Shown: positions 53,173 through 62,177, counted from the stretch's first letter. The stretch: 64,000 nt of DNA from DASCNA01 sp036011305 (GCA_036011305.1 DASCNA010000066.1:7835-71834); one strand, 5' to 3'. Numbers and translations: made by a program. Notes: generated by a model from the sequence alone, not told the origin.

Positions 53173-53514
53173 ATGAGTAATTTTAAACTAAGGAAAACAT
53201 ATCCCTGTATACTTATTATAGCATGCACTGTTTTGATTCTAATGGTTTTGTGGGGCGAAATAATTAATTTGCCTCATAGCTTTCATCTCTTTGTAAGATG
53301 GTTCCTCACCGTTAGTTTTGCTGTTCTTGCTGTTTATGATTTTTTAATAAAAAAAAATATATTATTAGCCTGTACTTTTATTATCCTGCTGGGACTTTTC
53401 AATCCAGTTTACGGAATACATTTTACGCGTGCTGTCTGGCAGTGTATAGATATAGTGGTTATGTGTATGCTAGTCTGGTTCACAATGGTTCATTTTCCGA
53501 AGTCAGAAGTTTGA
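53173..53514 (+). CDS. Four-helix membrane protein, DUF6804-like
   Basis: A 113-residue protein with four hydrophobic segments (about 11-27, 40-58, 62-80, 88-106). The segment LPHSFHLFVRWFLTVSFAV followed by LLGLFNPVYGIHFTRAVW and IDIVVMCML matches the pattern I remember for DUF6804 proteins (LPYGYYxLLRW, FNPI, REIWxxID). Function unknown. It may be the last gene after the methyltransferase (76 bp gap) and converges with the ferritin-like gene. Confidence 0.65.
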   Translation: MSNFKLRKTYPCILIIACTVLILMVLWGEIINLPHSFHLFVRWFLTVSFAVLAVYDFLIKKNILLACTFIILLGLFNPVYGIHFTRAVWQCIDIVVMCMLVWFTMVHFPKSEV

Positions 53515-53536
53515 TATGATCAATTAACTTCAATGA

Positions 53537-54013
53537 TTATGCTATATTATCTGCATATTTTTTAATCCGTATAGAATGAAATTTATCTTCTTTATTTAAT
53601 TGTTGAAACATTTTTAGTGATGGTGGAGGGGTAGGTGTTTGCTTAACCATTGCCTCTTCGTAATCAAATTCTCCTGAAGAATTTTCAATACTGATTGCAT
53701 CTTCAAAAGCTTTTTTTCTATCTACTGATACATTGTTTTTCTTGTAATATGAAATCAGGTCATTGACTTTCTTTATGGATAATTTTAATTTATCTATATC
53801 CTTAGGTACTATTGCAGTTGAAGAGAAACCAGTACTGAACAACGCATCCCTTGCTTCTTCTATTATGTACGAGTGATTCTTTTCCTCTGAAGACAATTGC
53901 CTCCACAAAACTGCATCTTCTGGAAAAATTTCAGAGAATAAAAAATATAAATTGCTAATTTTCTTTTCCAGAACTATAGATAAATCAAATAATTGTCCTA
54001 ATAAAGTAGTCAT
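53537..54013 (-). CDS. Ferritin-like (rubrerythrin-type) four-helix protein
   Basis: A 158-residue protein starting at ATG 54013 (longer frames run into the neighbour). Helix 1 ends in LYFLFSEIFPEDAVLWRQL and helix 2 carries the E-x-x-H motif SSEEKNHSYII; the pattern 'LYxxFxxxFP...W..L..EE..H' is common in rubrerythrin-like proteins. Helix 3 has acidic residues (FEDAISIENS) and helix 4 a second D/E-x-x-H in NKEDKFHSIRI. A di-iron site is plausible; the rubredoxin domain is absent. It lies 34 bp after a small membrane-protein gene. Confidence 0.7.
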   Translation of the reverse strand: MTTLLGQLFDLSIVLEKKISNLYFLFSEIFPEDAVLWRQLSSEEKNHSYIIEEARDALFSTGFSSTAIVPKDIDKLKLSIKKVNDLISYYKKNNVSVDRKKAFEDAISIENSSGEFDYEEAMVKQTPTPPPSLKMFQQLNKEDKFHSIRIKKYADNIA

Positions 54014-54047
54014 TTTTGTTTTTGAGACCCATAAATTATGTTTAAAG

Positions 54048-54494
54048 TCAATTTGATGTGTAATTGTAATGTAACACAGAAAATGCAAAAGATGCTACAG
54101 CTGCAATTCCAATGAAGTTAAATCCATCCCATATAATGATTTGACCAGAAATAAGACTATTTAAATATAAATATTCTTCTATTGGGTTATTAATGAAAAT
54201 AGCTAATAAAAAAAGTATCACAAAAACTATGAAAAAAACTGGTTTATTTTTTCTACATTTCCAAAAACCTTTAAGTGAAAAATATAGAAGAATTAGAAGA
54301 CTTATGAAACAGAAATATGTAATAATCTGATGATCCAGCATTATTGCCGGTTTATGCAGAAACATACGATAAGACATTGCTGAATAGTTTAATAAGTGTA
54401 GTACCGAATAAGCAACAAAACTAACTATACATATTATGGAAGTAACTAATAAAATCAAAGATTCTGCCGTATTGTATATATGATCTGTTTTCAT
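54048..54494 (-). CDS. Four-helix membrane protein, distant paralogue of the 57.9-58.8 kb pair
   Basis: A 148-residue protein starting at ATG 54494, which has an AAGGA site; the TTG at 54542 only adds spacer. It has four hydrophobic segments, the second and third joined by a basic loop (LKGFWKCRKNKPVFF). That layout and the last helix (WDGFNFIGIAAVASFAF) resemble the tandem proteins at 57878 and 58397 (KGLIKGYRFKTAQRKLFYY; INFLGASYF). Function unknown. Followed 34 bp on by the ferritin-like gene. Confidence 0.65.
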   Translation of the reverse strand: MKTDHIYNTAESLILLVTSIICIVSFVAYSVLHLLNYSAMSYRMFLHKPAIMLDHQIITYFCFISLLILLYFSLKGFWKCRKNKPVFFIVFVILFLLAIFINNPIEEYLYLNSLISGQIIIWDGFNFIGIAAVASFAFSVLHYNYTSN

Positions 54495-54684
54495 CTTACT
54501 AAAATCCTTATTAATAATTATCTGATTTTCAATATAATACAACTTTCTTTTTTTACAAAAATCAATCTTTGATTTGAGGTATATGTATTTTTACTATAAG
54601 CATTTACATTGCATTTATTTTGGCGCAGGATATTATTGTAGAGTGGTGAAAATTAATATAATGGGGCATGATTAGAAACAAAAA

Positions 54685-55437
54685 TTATATAATTTTTGTC
54701 TTCATTTTATATACACACTCTGATAATTCACTGCTTTTTAAAATTTTATATTTTGACTTTTCTAAAATTGCAGCTGTTTTATTGTCAATTATCATAGAGT
54801 CGGCTATTTTGTTTATCAGCATTTTACTGTTTGCTATTCCCTGTGATGAACAATTTAATATGCCCTGGATTATGTTTTCCAATTTTAAATTAATATTTTC
54901 CAGAGTGTCTACATAGTTGAATATTCCGGCAACATATGCATCGTTTGCATCTATTGATTGTGCAGTAAAAAACAGTTCTTTAACTTTGTGTATTCCCATA
55001 GCATCCAACCAGTATTTATAATTTTGAACATCAAAAGGGATACCCATTTTATTTAAAGTCATTGTAACTGGTGATAAATCTGTAGCTAGAACTATATCAC
55101 AAACCATAAGCAGATGCAGAGCTCCGGCATATACAGCGCCATTGATTTTTGCAATAATTGGAATTTTTGTATTACGTATTTTACGAAATAGTTTAAATAT
55201 TGGTCCATGGAAAAAATCTTCCATAGTATTCAAATCTGATAAATCATAGCCTGCAGAGAATACTTTTGAACTTTCATCTGCTTGAAGGATTATTACTCTT
55301 GCATCTTCTTTTTCAGCATCTTCAATTGCTGAAACAATACTGTTAGACATTTCATCATTTATAGCATTTCTCTTCTCATTTCTATTAAAAGTTATGTATT
55401 TTACGTTTTGTACATTTTTTATATTTATATAATTCAT
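54685..55437 (-). CDS. Enoyl-CoA hydratase/isomerase family protein, methylmalonyl-CoA decarboxylase-like
   Basis: A 250-residue crotonase-fold enzyme. The first oxyanion segment is SKVFSAGYDLSDL (about 57-69) and the second is INGAVYAGALHLLMVCDI (about 99-116). The stretch SPVTMTLNKMGIPF followed by HKVKELFFTAQSIDA recalls E. coli ScpB/YgfG (methylmalonyl-CoA decarboxylase), which has MTPVNLGVPY and HIVKELIFTASPI at this place. Hydratase glutamates are not at the usual positions, consistent with a decarboxylase, but activity is inferred. It starts 5 bp after the CoA-transferase gene: a clear operon. Confidence 0.82.
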   Translation of the reverse strand: MNYINIKNVQNVKYITFNRNEKRNAINDEMSNSIVSAIEDAEKEDARVIILQADESSKVFSAGYDLSDLNTMEDFFHGPIFKLFRKIRNTKIPIIAKINGAVYAGALHLLMVCDIVLATDLSPVTMTLNKMGIPFDVQNYKYWLDAMGIHKVKELFFTAQSIDANDAYVAGIFNYVDTLENINLKLENIIQGILNCSSQGIANSKMLINKIADSMIIDNKTAAILEKSKYKILKSSELSECVYKMKTKII

Positions 55438-55442
55438 AATAA

Positions 55443-56594
55443 TTAATCCTCCTGTTTAAGAAATTCATTTCTTATTTTATCAGTATGTTCACCTAAATCG
55501 GGGACTTTTCCTTTTACATAATTATCTTGATAAACCGACATTTTCATAGGGTTTCCTGCCAGTGTAAATTCACCTGCTTTGCATAGCATGTTTCTTGCTG
55601 ATATCTGTTCCATTTCGCAGGCATTTTTCATGTTATTGACTTTCGCACAGGGTATTCCTGCTTTATGGAATATATCTATCCATTCTTTACTCGTTTTTGT
55701 CTTAATACACGGTCTGATTATTTTTCTAAATTTATCTCTGTTTTTTAGGCGAAGCTCGTTGGTTGCATAGTATTTATTATGTTCTAGCTCAGGCATATTT
55801 ATTGAACCGCAAAATAAATGCCAAAGTTTACTTCCTAGAATAGAGATTATAATTTCTCCATCTTTAGTTATAACAGTTCCAAATGGGGAAACTAAAGGAT
55901 GTGCATTCCCGTAAGGAGAATCTATTCTTCCTGTATTTATAAAATTTGCAACCTGTGGCGATAGTATTGAAAATAAACCATCAAGCATAGCTATATCAAC
56001 ATGCGTTCCTTGGTTATTTTTTTCTCTTGCATACAGTGCAGTAACTGTAGCCATATAAGCGTACATACCTCCAATTATGTCTCCAATTGAAAGGCCTATA
56101 CGTAAGGATTTGGTGCCTACTTCACCATTAAGACTCATTATTCCTGAAAACCCCTGTGCAATCATATCAAAGCCTGGATCATTTTTCTTAGGACCAGAGT
56201 GACCGAATCCAGAGACAGACGTATAAATAATGTCAGGATTAATGCTTCTTACTTCTTCATATGACAAACCCAACTTATCCAAGACGCCTGGTCTAAAATT
56301 TTCGGCTAGTATGTCAGCTTTTTTGATAATGGATTTAACTAATTTTATATCTTTATTGTTTTTAAGATTTAATTCAATACTTTCTTTACCTCTATTACCT
56401 GAAGAAAAATATAATGAATTATGATTTTTGTCGAATGGACCTGCATCTCTTAGCATATCTCCCTTACCTGTTTGTTCTATTTTTATAACTCTTGCACCGT
56501 TATCTGCCATCATCATTGTTGCAAAAGGACCGGAAAATGCCTGAGTAAAATCTATGACAATTATATTTTCTAAAGGTATTAGTCTATTCATCAT
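55443..56594 (-). CDS. Family III CoA-transferase (CaiB/BaiF type)
   Basis: A 383-residue enzyme that swaps CoA between carboxylic acids. Typical blocks: VIDFTQAFSGPFATMMMADN near the start, KIEQTGKGD, YFSSGNRGKESIELNLKN, ENFRPGVLDKLGL and the catalytic aspartate in DPGFDMIAQG (D143). The late segment GIPCAKVNNMKNA is also usual. Partner acids are unknown. It is the first gene of a two-gene operon with the ScpB-like decarboxylase, 5 bp apart. Divergent from HTH-PAS C, whose regulator might respond to the pathway; that is speculation. Confidence 0.9.
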   Translation of the reverse strand: MMNRLIPLENIIVIDFTQAFSGPFATMMMADNGARVIKIEQTGKGDMLRDAGPFDKNHNSLYFSSGNRGKESIELNLKNNKDIKLVKSIIKKADILAENFRPGVLDKLGLSYEEVRSINPDIIYTSVSGFGHSGPKKNDPGFDMIAQGFSGIMSLNGEVGTKSLRIGLSIGDIIGGMYAYMATVTALYAREKNNQGTHVDIAMLDGLFSILSPQVANFINTGRIDSPYGNAHPLVSPFGTVITKDGEIIISILGSKLWHLFCGSINMPELEHNKYYATNELRLKNRDKFRKIIRPCIKTKTSKEWIDIFHKAGIPCAKVNNMKNACEMEQISARNMLCKAGEFTLAGNPMKMSVYQDNYVKGKVPDLGEHTDKIRNEFLKQED

Positions 56595-56740
56595 ATCACC
56601 TATTTTAAATTATTGTTAAACTGTTGACATATCTAATATTTACTAATTGAAACATAGTTACAATTCTAAATATCTATGTTATAATAAAGATGACATATAA
56701 TGTTCACAAAAATGCATTAAAAGTCTACAAATAGGTTTAT

Positions 56741-57802
56741 ATGAAAGTATTTTACGATAAAATAGAGAAGTTTAGAAAAGAGCATAAGTATACATTGAAC
56801 AGACTATGCAGTGAACTTGGAATTGCAAGAGGTACTTTCTGGTCATGGAAAAGGGGAATAAGAAATCCTGGTGAAACAAAGATTAGACATATTGCTGAAA
56901 TTCTTAATGAGCCTGTTAATAAAATTTCTGATTTAAAACCTGAATATCCTAAATCAGATCAAAATATTAGTTTATTTGAGGAATCCTGGAATGCACTATC
57001 CCAGCCTAACAGGACTGGACACATAAATTATACAAATAAACTGATAGAAGAACTTAAAAATCAGCAAAATGAGTTATGGCAGGCTACTTTTATGATAAAA
57101 TCACTTCTATCTTCATTGCAGGTTATGTTTTACATAAAAGATTTAACTTTGAAATATGTCATTGCCAATGAAGCATTTTTAGAAAATATTTCATTAAATA
57201 AAAATTATAATGTCAAATTGCAGGATGATATTAATTTTTTCCCAAAAACGGAAGCAGAATTTAATAGTAAAGAAGATTTTGAAATTTTAAGAACAGGCAA
57301 AAGTATAATAAATATTGAAAGAATCATTCCAGGTTCAAGGAAAAAAAAATGGGGATTAATTTCAAAATATCCTATATATGACTGTGATCGAAAAATTACA
57401 GGTTTAATTGGTACATTTGTAGATATAACTGAAAGAAAAAAATCAGAAATTAAAAGAGAATTACTGGAAATGCAGATTGATTCAATATCAGAGGGTATTG
57501 CAATAACTGAAAATTATAATGAATATTTATATCTGAACAAAGCACGTGAAATCATTTTCGGTTATTCAAATGAGCTGGTTTATAAAGGAGGTGTGGATTT
57601 TATAATTAATACATGTATTCATCCTGATGATAGAGAGAAGGAGCAAAAGTTCTTATCAGCGGATATGCCTCCTGTTCGACATTATAGAATTATAAGGCCT
57701 GATGGAGGAATTAGACTTTTGGAGTCAAGGTCCAGACTAGTTGAACATAATGGTAAAAAATATAGTTTTTCCATTTGTATTGATATTACAGACGAAAGTT
57801 GA
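56741..57802 (+). CDS. XRE-type HTH regulator with two PAS domains (C)
   Basis: A 353-residue, shorter member of the HTH-PAS family. HTH at 1-60 (FRKEHKYTLNRLCSELGIAR, then GTFWSWKRGIRNPGE); linker; PAS 1 near 120-230 with ERIIPGSRKKKWGLISKYP and closing VDITERKKSE; PAS 2 near 235-353 with YLYLNKAREIIFGY, TCIHPDDREKE and RIIRPDGGIRLLESR. No enzymatic output domain. It is divergent from the CoA-transferase operon; the shared spacer has AACATAG (56651-56657) and CTATGTT (56674-56680) as an inverted repeat that might be an operator. Confidence 0.86.
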   Translation: MKVFYDKIEKFRKEHKYTLNRLCSELGIARGTFWSWKRGIRNPGETKIRHIAEILNEPVNKISDLKPEYPKSDQNISLFEESWNALSQPNRTGHINYTNKLIEELKNQQNELWQATFMIKSLLSSLQVMFYIKDLTLKYVIANEAFLENISLNKNYNVKLQDDINFFPKTEAEFNSKEDFEILRTGKSIINIERIIPGSRKKKWGLISKYPIYDCDRKITGLIGTFVDITERKKSEIKRELLEMQIDSISEGIAITENYNEYLYLNKAREIIFGYSNELVYKGGVDFIINTCIHPDDREKEQKFLSADMPPVRHYRIIRPDGGIRLLESRSRLVEHNGKKYSFSICIDITDES

Positions 57803-57877
57803 CATTTTACAATTTAGGGATATATAATTAAATATAGCAAAAGCTATATATCTTATATTGAGATAACTTATTTCAAA

Positions 57878-58297
57878 GTGATTTATTCAAGCAAAAATAA
57901 AATTATTATAACCATACTATCTGTTGTAAGTATAGTTATTTTTTTCCTATTTACTATTTTGAATATAGTTGCAGTGTCTGAACATTCGGATCGTTATCTC
58001 GATGATTATATATATTCTTTTAGTAACCCTCTTTATGCTTTATGTTGGATATTGAGTATCTCCTTAGTCATATTATTTATTCTGACAATAAAAGGTTTGA
58101 TTAAAGGTTATAGATTTAAAACAGCACAAAGAAAATTATTTTATTATGTTTCTTTACTAATTTTGTTAATATATTTTATTCTTTATTATCCCAATTATCT
58201 TGTTTTCCGCTCTATAAGCCTATGGATGATCATAAATTTTTTAGGTGCATCCTACTTTATATTCTTTTTGATTCATATTTTTAAATCTAATGAATAG
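57878..58297 (+). CDS. Four-helix membrane protein, tandem copy 1
   Basis: A 139-residue protein with four hydrophobic helices (about 8-30, 53-70, 84-102, 112-133) and a basic cytosolic loop (KGLIKGYRFKTAQRKLFYY). It begins with GTG at 57878 (MIYSSKNK); the same MIYS-(S/K)-K start is found with ATG in the tandem copy, which supports this unusual start. No family recognised; distant likeness to the protein at 54048. Confidence 0.7.
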   Translation: MIYSSKNKIIITILSVVSIVIFFLFTILNIVAVSEHSDRYLDDYIYSFSNPLYALCWILSISLVILFILTIKGLIKGYRFKTAQRKLFYYVSLLILLIYFILYYPNYLVFRSISLWMIINFLGASYFIFFLIHIFKSNE

Positions 58298-58396
58298 TGA
58301 ATATTTTTAATATTAATAACTTGGCTACAAATAAACTATAATGTAGATATGTATTATTTACTTAAATCTATTTTTATCATATTTCAGCGTTAAAAA

Positions 58397-58819
58397 ATGA
58401 TCTATTCAAAAAAAGAGAAAACTGTTATATGTACTTTGTCAATATTATGCATATTGTGTTTTTTATTGAATACTGTCTTTAATGTATTTGGGCAGTTCGG
58501 GGTTGGTAAAAAATATATCTCGTTAACCGTCCATAATATTACCAATCCTGCATATACCTTATGGTGTGTATTGACCATTATTTTATGTATACTATTTATA
58601 ATGACTATGAAAGGTCTGTTTAAAGGTTATCGCCATAAAAAAATAAAAAGAAAATTATTTTATTATATATCCTTAATAGTATTTCTGATTTTAATTATTT
58701 TATTTCTTCCAAATTACACTCCTTTTATCGATCTGACCTTATGGATTACAGTAGATTTTATTGGAGTAATTTACACTTTTTTTTATATGATATATATTTT
58801 TAATCCTAATGAGGGGTGA
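58397..58819 (+). CDS. Four-helix membrane protein, tandem copy 2
   Basis: A 140-residue paralogue of the preceding gene: MIYSKKEKTVI start, the same NPxYxLWxxL segment, the loop KGLFKGYRHKKIKRKLFYYI and the last helix with VDFIGVIYTFFYMIYIF. The two clearly arose by tandem duplication, now well diverged at the DNA level. Function unknown. Confidence 0.75.
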   Translation: MIYSKKEKTVICTLSILCILCFLLNTVFNVFGQFGVGKKYISLTVHNITNPAYTLWCVLTIILCILFIMTMKGLFKGYRHKKIKRKLFYYISLIVFLILIILFLPNYTPFIDLTLWITVDFIGVIYTFFYMIYIFNPNEG

Positions 58820-58989
58820 TTTAAATATTTTCTTTCGAACCGCTGTATTAGCCATTGTAATATCTGTTATAATTTTTTTTTATTTTACTGTTGCAGCTAA
58901 ATATCTTATTTGTAAAATAAAGTATTGTTTTATAAATCTGATAACAGAAATTAATATTAATGAAATTTGAACATATGGAGGTTCTATAA

Positions 58990-60234
58990 ATGAATAAGAG
59001 AGTTGTCATTACAGGTACCGGTGCTGTTACATGTGTCGGTAATAATGTAAATGAATTTTGGGCTTCGGTAGTTAATGGTCGCTGTGGTATTACTAAAGTT
59101 AAGACATTTGATACATCAGAATTTAGAACACAAATAGGGGGACACGTTAAAGATTTTGATATTAGTGAATATATGTCCATAAAAGAAGCCAGAAGGTTAG
59201 ATAGATTCTGTCAGTTTGCAATTGCTGCAGGTGATGAAGCATTAACTTCAGCAGGGATTACAAATGATTTGGATGGATTTAATCCTAAGCGTGTTGGTGT
59301 GCTTGTAAGTAGCGGTATTGGTGGCATAAGCACTATTGAAGCTCAGGATGCAGTTCTTAATCAAAAAGGACCTGGAAAAGTTTCTCCATTTTTTGTGCCG
59401 ATGATGTTAATCAACCTGGCTTCCGGCAATTTAGCTATACGTTATGGAGCAAAAGGACCGAATTTAAGCATAGTAACAGCATGTGCATCTTCTACACATT
59501 CTATCGGTGAATCATTCTGGATGATTAAGCGAGGGGATGCAGACGTAATGATAACAGGCGGATCAGAAACAGGTATTTCACCATTAAGTTATGCCGGTTT
59601 TTGTTCTATGAAAGCAATGTCCCAGCGTAATGATGACCCATTAACAGCAAGCAGGCCTTTTGATGCTGACAGAGAAGGTTTTGTTATTGGAGAAGGGGCA
59701 GGTGTCCTGGTATTGGAAGAACTCGAACATGCTCTGAAACGCGGCGCTAATATTTTGGCTGAAATTACTGGATACGGACTTACTGCTGATGCGTATCACA
59801 TAACTGCTCCAGCGCCGGGCGGCGCAGGATTGGCAGATGCAATGAGTATGGCATTGAAGCATGCAGGAATAGAGGGATGTGATGTTGATTATATTAATGC
59901 CCATGGAACAAGTACGCCTCTAAATGATAAATTTGAAACATTAGCAATTAAAAGTGTCTTTGGTGAAAATGCGTATAATATACCGATTAGCAGTATCAAA
60001 GGAACTATTGGCCATAATTTGGGTGCAAGCGGAGCAATCGAAACTATTAGTTGTGTAAAAACACTCCAGGAAAATGTTATTCCTCCTACTATTAACTATA
60101 CAACTAAAGATCCTGACTGTGATTTAGATTATACCCCTAACACTGCCAGGGAAGCTAAGGTGGATATAGCTTTAAACTCAAATCTTGCTTTTGGCGGTCA
60201 TAATGCTGCTCTTATATTGCAAAAATATAAATAA
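58990..60234 (+). CDS. fabF: Beta-ketoacyl-ACP synthase II
   Basis: A 414-residue condensing enzyme of type II fatty-acid synthesis. The catalytic triad is complete: nucleophile C165 in VTACASSTHSIG, H305 in NAHGTSTPLND and H342 in GTIGHNLGASG, with K337 in SSIKGT. The N-terminus VVITGTGAVTCVG and the C-terminal NSNLAFGGHNAALIL are standard for FabF. A TGGAGG site precedes the ATG and a strong terminator follows, so it is transcribed on its own, away from other fab genes (no acpP beside it). Confidence 0.97.
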   Translation: MNKRVVITGTGAVTCVGNNVNEFWASVVNGRCGITKVKTFDTSEFRTQIGGHVKDFDISEYMSIKEARRLDRFCQFAIAAGDEALTSAGITNDLDGFNPKRVGVLVSSGIGGISTIEAQDAVLNQKGPGKVSPFFVPMMLINLASGNLAIRYGAKGPNLSIVTACASSTHSIGESFWMIKRGDADVMITGGSETGISPLSYAGFCSMKAMSQRNDDPLTASRPFDADREGFVIGEGAGVLVLEELEHALKRGANILAEITGYGLTADAYHITAPAPGGAGLADAMSMALKHAGIEGCDVDYINAHGTSTPLNDKFETLAIKSVFGENAYNIPISSIKGTIGHNLGASGAIETISCVKTLQENVIPPTINYTTKDPDCDLDYTPNTAREAKVDIALNSNLAFGGHNAALILQKYK

Positions 60235-60257
60235 GTTGATTACTTTGTAATTTACTG

Positions 60258-60294
60258 CGATACCTGGATCATAATTCTGGTATCGTTTTTTTTT
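60258..60294 (+). terminator. Rho-independent terminator of fabF
   Basis: A perfect 7-bp stem, CGATACC (60258-60264) with GGTATCG (60279-60285), a 14-nt loop and a run of nine T. Confidence 0.9.
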
Positions 60295-60388
60295 ATAAAA
60301 TCATTTTTTTATTTAAAATAAAACTTGTATAATTATTGGCATATGCTAATAATATATAAAGTTATATTCAATAAAAAAGGTGAAATGA

Positions 60389-60865
60389 ATGTTTGAAATA
60401 AAACCTATTGGAATAATCAATACTTCCTATGAAAAACTGATGAATATGCCTATTCAGCCAAATGGCGCATCAAATGTAACTTCTCATATTGAGATTAATG
60501 AGGAATACATTGAAGGCTTAACTGATTTAATAGGTTTTTCGCATATTATTTTAATTTATATGCTTCATAAAGCTAACGTTGAAAAATTAAAGGTTGTTCC
60601 ATTTATGGACACAGTTGAAAGAGGTATTTTTGCTACAAGGTCACCACAGAGACCTAACCATATTGGGCTATCCGCTGTTAAGCTGATAGGTATTGATGGC
60701 AATAAAATAACAGTCAATGGTGCTGACGTTTTAAACGGCACTCCATTAATTGATATAAAGCCATATATAAAAAATGTTGATTCTATACCTGATGCCGCAT
60801 CAGGTTGGATTAATTTAAATAGAACACAAATAGGTGACAAAAGATCGGATGATAGATTTGTTTAA
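60389..60865 (+). CDS. trmO: TrmO/TsaA-family tRNA methyltransferase-like protein
   Basis: A 158-residue protein of the TsaA/TrmO family; E. coli TrmO N6-methylates t6A37 of tRNA-Thr using SAM. The hallmark GIFATRSPQRPNHIGLSAV (about 76-94) is intact, preceded by GFSHIILIYMLH and followed by NGTPLIDIKPYI. It is the short, single-domain form seen in many anaerobes, which lacks the C-terminal extension of E. coli TrmO, so a different role is possible. It is followed at 17 bp by DUF134 and nifX, a frequent neighbourhood. Confidence 0.85.
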   Translation: MFEIKPIGIINTSYEKLMNMPIQPNGASNVTSHIEINEEYIEGLTDLIGFSHIILIYMLHKANVEKLKVVPFMDTVERGIFATRSPQRPNHIGLSAVKLIGIDGNKITVNGADVLNGTPLIDIKPYIKNVDSIPDAASGWINLNRTQIGDKRSDDRFV

Positions 60866-60882
60866 TATGGGAAATTTAAATA

Positions 60883-61290
60883 ATGGCAAGACCTTTAAAA
60901 TGTAGAAAAATATATCTTGATATTGAAACTGAAGGTTACTGCTTTGGTCCAAAACGCGTACCAATGAAACAGCTTGAAAAAGTTGCTTTGACATTAGATG
61001 AACTTCAGGCAGTAAAATTTGCAGACCTTGAAAGTATTTATCATGATAAAGCTGGAAAAATTATGGGTATTTCAAGGCAGACGTTCAGTAATTTAGTAAA
61101 ATCGGCAAGGAAAAAAATTGCTGATGCAATAATAAATCAAAAAGTTCTGATAATTGAAAATTCAGGTAATACTGTTATTGCAGAGAAAGAGTTTTCAAAG
61201 TGTAAACAGTGTTGCCATGATTGGGGGTCAGCTGAGTGTATAAAAAAGGAAAAGTCATGTCCAATATTTAATAATGGAGGTAAAAAATGA
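60883..61290 (+). CDS. DUF134 family DNA-binding protein
   Basis: A 135-residue protein of the DUF134 family: MARPLKCRKI start, GPKRVPMKQLEKVALTLDEL, then a sigma-70 region-4-like HTH (KIMGISRQTFSNLVKSARKK). The C-terminal 30 residues are cysteine-rich (KCKQCCHDWGSAECIKKEKSCP), perhaps a zinc or Fe-S site. The family is mainly found beside nifX/nifB-type genes, as here: its stop overlaps the ATG of the next gene (61287-61290), so translation is coupled. Role likely regulatory, unproved. Confidence 0.9.
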   Translation: MARPLKCRKIYLDIETEGYCFGPKRVPMKQLEKVALTLDELQAVKFADLESIYHDKAGKIMGISRQTFSNLVKSARKKIADAIINQKVLIIENSGNTVIAEKEFSKCKQCCHDWGSAECIKKEKSCPIFNNGGKK

Positions 61291-61670
61291 ACATTTGTTT
61301 CCCGATGGAAAGTAAAGACGATTATATGGAAGCAGTTCCGTACGGACATTTTGGTTCAGCTGAAAAATTTGTTATTTTCAACACTAAAAATGATGGGATT
61401 AAAATTGTTGACAATAATAATCAGCATCACGCCCACGGAGCATGTAATCCATTACAGGCATTGAATAATGCTACAGTAGATGCAGTTGTTGTAGGAGATT
61501 TGGGAGCAAGAGCTCTTATGAAATTAAGTGCTTTAGGAATAAAGGTCTTCAGTGCTTCTAAAAATAGTACACTGAAAGAGCATATTGAGTTGTTTAAAAA
61601 GAATAAACTTATAGAGATTACAGAAAACTCCACCTGTAACGGACATGGACATCAATATGGATGTCATTAG
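61287..61670 (+). CDS. NifX/NifB-type dinitrogenase iron-molybdenum cofactor-binding family protein
   Basis: A 127-residue single-domain protein of the Nitro_FeMo-Co family (MNICFPMES start, GHFGSAEKFVIFNT, HAHGACNPLQALNN, VDAVVVGDLGARALMKLSALGI). The C-terminus is rich in possible metal ligands (CNGHGHQYGCH). Such orphan proteins occur widely in anaerobes without nitrogenase and may carry Fe-S or molybdenum clusters. Start overlaps the DUF134 stop by 4 bp. Confidence 0.9.
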   Translation: MNICFPMESKDDYMEAVPYGHFGSAEKFVIFNTKNDGIKIVDNNNQHHAHGACNPLQALNNATVDAVVVGDLGARALMKLSALGIKVFSASKNSTLKEHIELFKKNKLIEITENSTCNGHGHQYGCH

Positions 61671-61766
61671 TTATCAAAAATAAGTTATCTGTGGAGTAAT
61701 CGTTCAAGAAAATTATGATCGATATTAATAACTGATAATTTTAAGCTTTAGCTTCCAGGTGAATAT

Positions 61767-62177
61767 ATGAATATGAAAAATAGTATAAAATATGGTCATT
61801 ATAACTGTCTGTTATGCGGTGATAATAACCCCTGGAGTTTAGGGCTTGATTATAGGCTTTTAGATGATGGAAGAGTGTATACAGGTTTCAAAGGGAATAA
61901 AACTCTTCAGGGATATAATGGGATTCTGCATGGAGGTGTAATTTCAGCATTACTGGATTCAGCAATGGTTCATTGTCTTTTTCATCATAACATAGAAGCT
62001 GTAACAGCAGAAATGACAATTAGATTTATACAATCCATACCGTTTGATGCTCCTCTTAAGGCGTATGGTAAAATTGTAGAAGACCATAAATTTTTGTTTT
62101 ATACTGAATCAGAGCTTATCTGTAATAATTCAATCATGGCAAAAGCAAAAGCCAAATTTATGAGAAAAGCTAGGTGA
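61767..62177 (+). CDS. PaaI-type hotdog thioesterase
   Basis: A 136-residue hotdog-fold acyl-CoA thioesterase. The PaaI/YbgC-like signature GILHGGVISALLDSAM (about 51-66) contains the HGG loop, followed by VTAEMTIRFIQSIPFDAPL. The N-terminus has a C-x-x-C in HYNCLLCGDNNP, common in this subgroup. Substrate unknown. The ATG has a CAGGTG site. It is about 100 bp after nifX and 48 bp before the ferredoxin gene. Confidence 0.85.
   Translation: MNMKNSIKYGHYNCLLCGDNNPWSLGLDYRLLDDGRVYTGFKGNKTLQGYNGILHGGVISALLDSAMVHCLFHHNIEAVTAEMTIRFIQSIPFDAPLKAYGKIVEDHKFLFYTESELICNNSIMAKAKAKFMRKAR

Noticed and set aside
54668..54916. Plus-strand open frame opposite the 3' end of the enoyl-CoA hydratase-family gene
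   Set aside because: Antisense shadow; the minus-strand gene has clear crotonase motifs.
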